Part shown: piece after piece, positions 13,189 through 15,042 of the stretch | Layout of the letters: each line of letters begins with the position of its first letter | Position numbering within the stretch: the stretch's first letter is position 1 | Source of the DNA: Bryobacterales bacterium | GTDB lineage: Bacteria > Acidobacteriota > Terriglobia > Bryobacterales > Bryobacteraceae | NCBI GenBank assembly: GCA_003164075.1 | Contig: PLRZ01000070.1 | Span: 1 to 15,042 of the forward strand | Direction: 5' to 3' | Length of the DNA: 15,042 nt | Position numbers and translations under genes: made by a program | Notes under the pieces: model-generated | The model's database searches: none | The model's input: only the letters and a program-made list of their open reading frames with translations | What the model was told of the DNA's origin: nothing

Positions 13189-14690
13189 GCGCCCAAGCCT
13201 GCCCGGAAATAGTAGTCGATGTTCCGGCGCCCAAGGCCCCCGGACTCGCGAAACAGGCTCGCTCCGGCGTCCTTTGGGTTATCGGCCTCAACATTCTCCG
13301 GGATCTGCTTCAGTTCGGCACCATGCTGGTGTTGGTCCGCCTGCTCGAACCGAAGGCCTACGGCGAGTTCAGCCTGATCAGTTCAGTGATGGTGTTCTTC
13401 ACCGTCTTTTCCTTCCGCAGTTTCCTGGAACACACCCTGCAACTCCGCCCTGGCCAGGCGGTGGACTATCAAAGCCACTTCACAGCCGGTTGCTTCATGC
13501 AATTCGGCATGTGCGGCCTTGTGAACCTGACTGCGACTGTGTTGCGGTATTCTCCAAAATACTCCGAGATTGCTCCGGTTCTGCATGTAACATCCGTCTT
13601 CTTTCTGCTTGACTGGGCTAGTGAACTGCGCAAGAAAATGCTGGAGCGCGATCTCAACTGGAGACGACTGCGGACCTTGGAAGCTACCGGGCTGGTCGGC
13701 AACGCGATGCTGGCCATTGTACTGGCGAAGGTCGGCTGCGGCGTCTACGCCCTTGTCCTGCCCGGAATGATGGTCACCTTGCCATTTATCTGGGACTTGT
13801 TTGTGAGACTCGGGTGGCGCCTCAACTGGAAGTGGGATTCGGCATATTACCGCACCGCCTGGAGCTACGGCCTGACTCGTATCATGGCGGGAATGCTGAC
13901 TACAGCCCGGCCGTTGATCGAAGGCGCTGTCATCGTCCAGGTCACCGGCTTTTCGCAACTAGGGGTTATGAGCCGTGCGGTCGGACTGGCGGTACTCTGC
14001 TGCCAGAAGGTCCCGTCGTTCCTGACTACGACTCTCTATCCGGTTCTCACGCGAATCCCCCGCAAAACGGAAGCTTTCGAGCGTGCCAGTGGCCTCGTAT
14101 TGCGGCTGGTGGGCTGGCTGGCAATACCTTGCGCCATCCTGTTTTCGATGATAGCGCCTCCAGTGGTCCGCCTGGTTTACGGCTCCAGGTGGGACGCCGC
14201 TATTCCGCTGCTCCCCTGGGCCCTTGCGGGAGGTACCGCCGGCGCACTCTATCAGGCTGCCACGTTGCTCATGCTGGCCGACGTCCAGCACAGGGGTTGT
14301 GCCGTCGCCGAATTCCTGACGCTCGGTAGTCTGGTGATCTGCCTGTTTGTGGTGTTGCCTCACGGCATCGCACCGTACCTCGGCGCGGTGGCTGTGGTGC
14401 AGGGAATGGTACTCCTTTGGATGCTCTGGTCGCTAAGTCGCACCGGCGCGCTTGCTCTTGAGGCGGTTGGCCGGGGCGTGTTAGTTCCTCTGGGGGCTGG
14501 AGCAGCGGGTTGGTTGGTGTGCGCGTTGTGCCGTGCCGGCGCTTTTCTGCCGCCAATGACGTCGGTGCGATCGGTCTGCGGCGTGATCGTCCTGTTCAGT
14601 GTCGTGTATGTGTTAGTCATGCGAGGAGTATGTCCCCGGGAAACGCGGGAGTTGTTGGCCTATGTTCCATTGCCGGGTAGACCAGTATGA
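13185..14690 (+). CDS. Wzx-type polysaccharide flippase
   Basis: A 501-residue multi-span membrane protein of the MATE/MOP oligosaccharide flippase superfamily, expected to move lipid-linked repeat units across the inner membrane. A 25-residue cytoplasmic tail precedes about 12-14 hydrophobic segments. Family-type motifs are LLEPKAYGEFSL near the first two helices, a central SRAVGLAVL segment before QKVPSF, and YGSRWDAAIPLLPWAL. I chose the GTG at 13185 because it overlaps the asnB-like stop as GTGA and has AGGA 7 nt upstream; an in-frame ATG at 13140 lies within asnB and adds 15 unconserved residues. The stop overlaps the next gene's ATG by 4 nt. The specific polymer cannot be told. Confidence 0.88.
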   Translation: MSAQACPEIVVDVPAPKAPGLAKQARSGVLWVIGLNILRDLLQFGTMLVLVRLLEPKAYGEFSLISSVMVFFTVFSFRSFLEHTLQLRPGQAVDYQSHFTAGCFMQFGMCGLVNLTATVLRYSPKYSEIAPVLHVTSVFFLLDWASELRKKMLERDLNWRRLRTLEATGLVGNAMLAIVLAKVGCGVYALVLPGMMVTLPFIWDLFVRLGWRLNWKWDSAYYRTAWSYGLTRIMAGMLTTARPLIEGAVIVQVTGFSQLGVMSRAVGLAVLCCQKVPSFLTTTLYPVLTRIPRKTEAFERASGLVLRLVGWLAIPCAILFSMIAPPVVRLVYGSRWDAAIPLLPWALAGGTAGALYQAATLLMLADVQHRGCAVAEFLTLGSLVICLFVVLPHGIAPYLGAVAVVQGMVLLWMLWSLSRTGALALEAVGRGVLVPLGAGAAGWLVCALCRAGAFLPPMTSVRSVCGVIVLFSVVYVLVMRGVCPRETRELLAYVPLPGRPV

Positions 14691-15042
14691 AGAAGCGAGT
14701 GTGCGTCGTAACAGCGGGCCACTTATCGACGTGTCCCCGAATGTTGAAGGCTGCTGACGCGTTCCTGGAGGCCGGTTACTCAGTGCGCCTGGTGTCCGCC
14801 CAGTTCATGGATTGGGCTACCCAGGCCGATAAAGAGCTGCTCGAGACGCGAGGCTGGCAGCGGAGCGTAGTCGACTACCGGCGCAACCAGGCTCCCGCAA
14901 CGTATTGGAAAACCGGTCTGCGCTTCCATGCGGCGCGCAAGTGGGTGCGGATGCTGGACCCGGACCGCGCATCTCTCGCCGCGTGCGCCGCCGCGAACGG
15001 GCGGGCCTTTCGCGACCTCTTGAGACATGCCAAGGCTCAACC
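14687..15042 (+). CDS. glycosyltransferase (GT4-type N-terminus), cut by window end
   Basis: This frame starts with ATG at 14687, overlapping the flippase TGA as ATGA, and stays open for 118 codons to the window edge. The start MKKRVCVVTAGHLSTCPRML followed by KAADAFLEAGYSVRLVSAQF has the pattern of the N-terminal Rossmann domain of GT-B glycosyltransferases: a beta strand, a His-containing loop, RMLKAADAF, then a second strand. It would transfer a sugar during repeat-unit assembly at the cytoplasmic face. The donor-binding C-terminal half, which would settle the family, is outside the window. Coupling to the flippase supports membership of the same operon. Confidence 0.75.
   Translation, partial: MKKRVCVVTAGHLSTCPRMLKAADAFLEAGYSVRLVSAQFMDWATQADKELLETRGWQRSVVDYRRNQAPATYWKTGLRFHAARKWVRMLDPDRASLAACAAANGRAFRDLLRHAKAQ

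Overview
The window is GC-rich bacterial chromosome. Gene content suggests an Acidobacteriota-like soil bacterium (Bryobacterales/Solibacter type): a DUF2752 protein, a divergent SAM hydrolase, and a fused Wzz/BY-kinase exopolysaccharide operon with an asparagine-synthase-like gene. This placement is inference; no rRNA or other phylogenetic marker is present.

Layout. From 168 to 7372 all genes read leftward (minus strand); from 7390 to the right end all intact genes read rightward. In transcription order the minus-strand half is: a NifS/IscS-type cysteine desulfurase (6218-7372); the tRNA 2-thiouridylase mnmA (5113-6225), which overlaps it by 8 nt; a 52-codon ORF (4955-5113) whose start overlaps the mnmA stop as TGATG; a 200-nt gap with a candidate promoter; a tightly coupled three-gene cassette (1376-4754); then a zinc-ribbon membrane protein (565-1257) and a DUF2752 membrane protein (168-545). 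The desulfurase would supply persulfide sulfur that MnmA uses for s2U34 in tRNA.

The three-gene cassette is the most interesting part. Gene A (4263-4754) looks like a PD-(D/E)xK-type nuclease fold with Ser where the catalytic Lys should be. Gene B (3823-4266) is a small helical protein of unknown family, joined to A by an ATGA overlap. Gene C (1376-3820) starts 2 nt after B. It fuses a deviant-Walker 'KGGVGRT' MinD/ParA-like ATPase to an HsdR_N-like domain that also lacks the Lys, and to a C-terminal HExxH...WxxEA gluzincin-like metallopeptidase. This combination resembles a conflict, defence or signalling module, and I know of no characterised system with this composition.

The plus-strand half begins with a SAM hydrolase (SAM hydroxide adenosyltransferase, 7390-8163), whose start is only 17 nt from that of the divergent desulfurase gene. 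Next is a roughly 860-nt region without an intact gene. It holds a nested palindromic element (about 8295-8523), a truncated formate-dehydrogenase-like [2Fe-2S] fragment on the minus strand (about 8535-8714), a hydrophobic mini-ORF, and a structured leader (8939-9016). An exopolysaccharide operon follows: a fused polysaccharide co-polymerase/tyrosine kinase (9028-11238), an AsnB-like amidotransferase (11305-13188), a Wzx-type flippase (13185-14690) and a glycosyltransferase cut by the window end (14687-15042). The last three are joined by 4-nt start/stop overlaps (GTGA, ATGA). They look like one transcription unit for making, exporting and length-controlling a surface polysaccharide.
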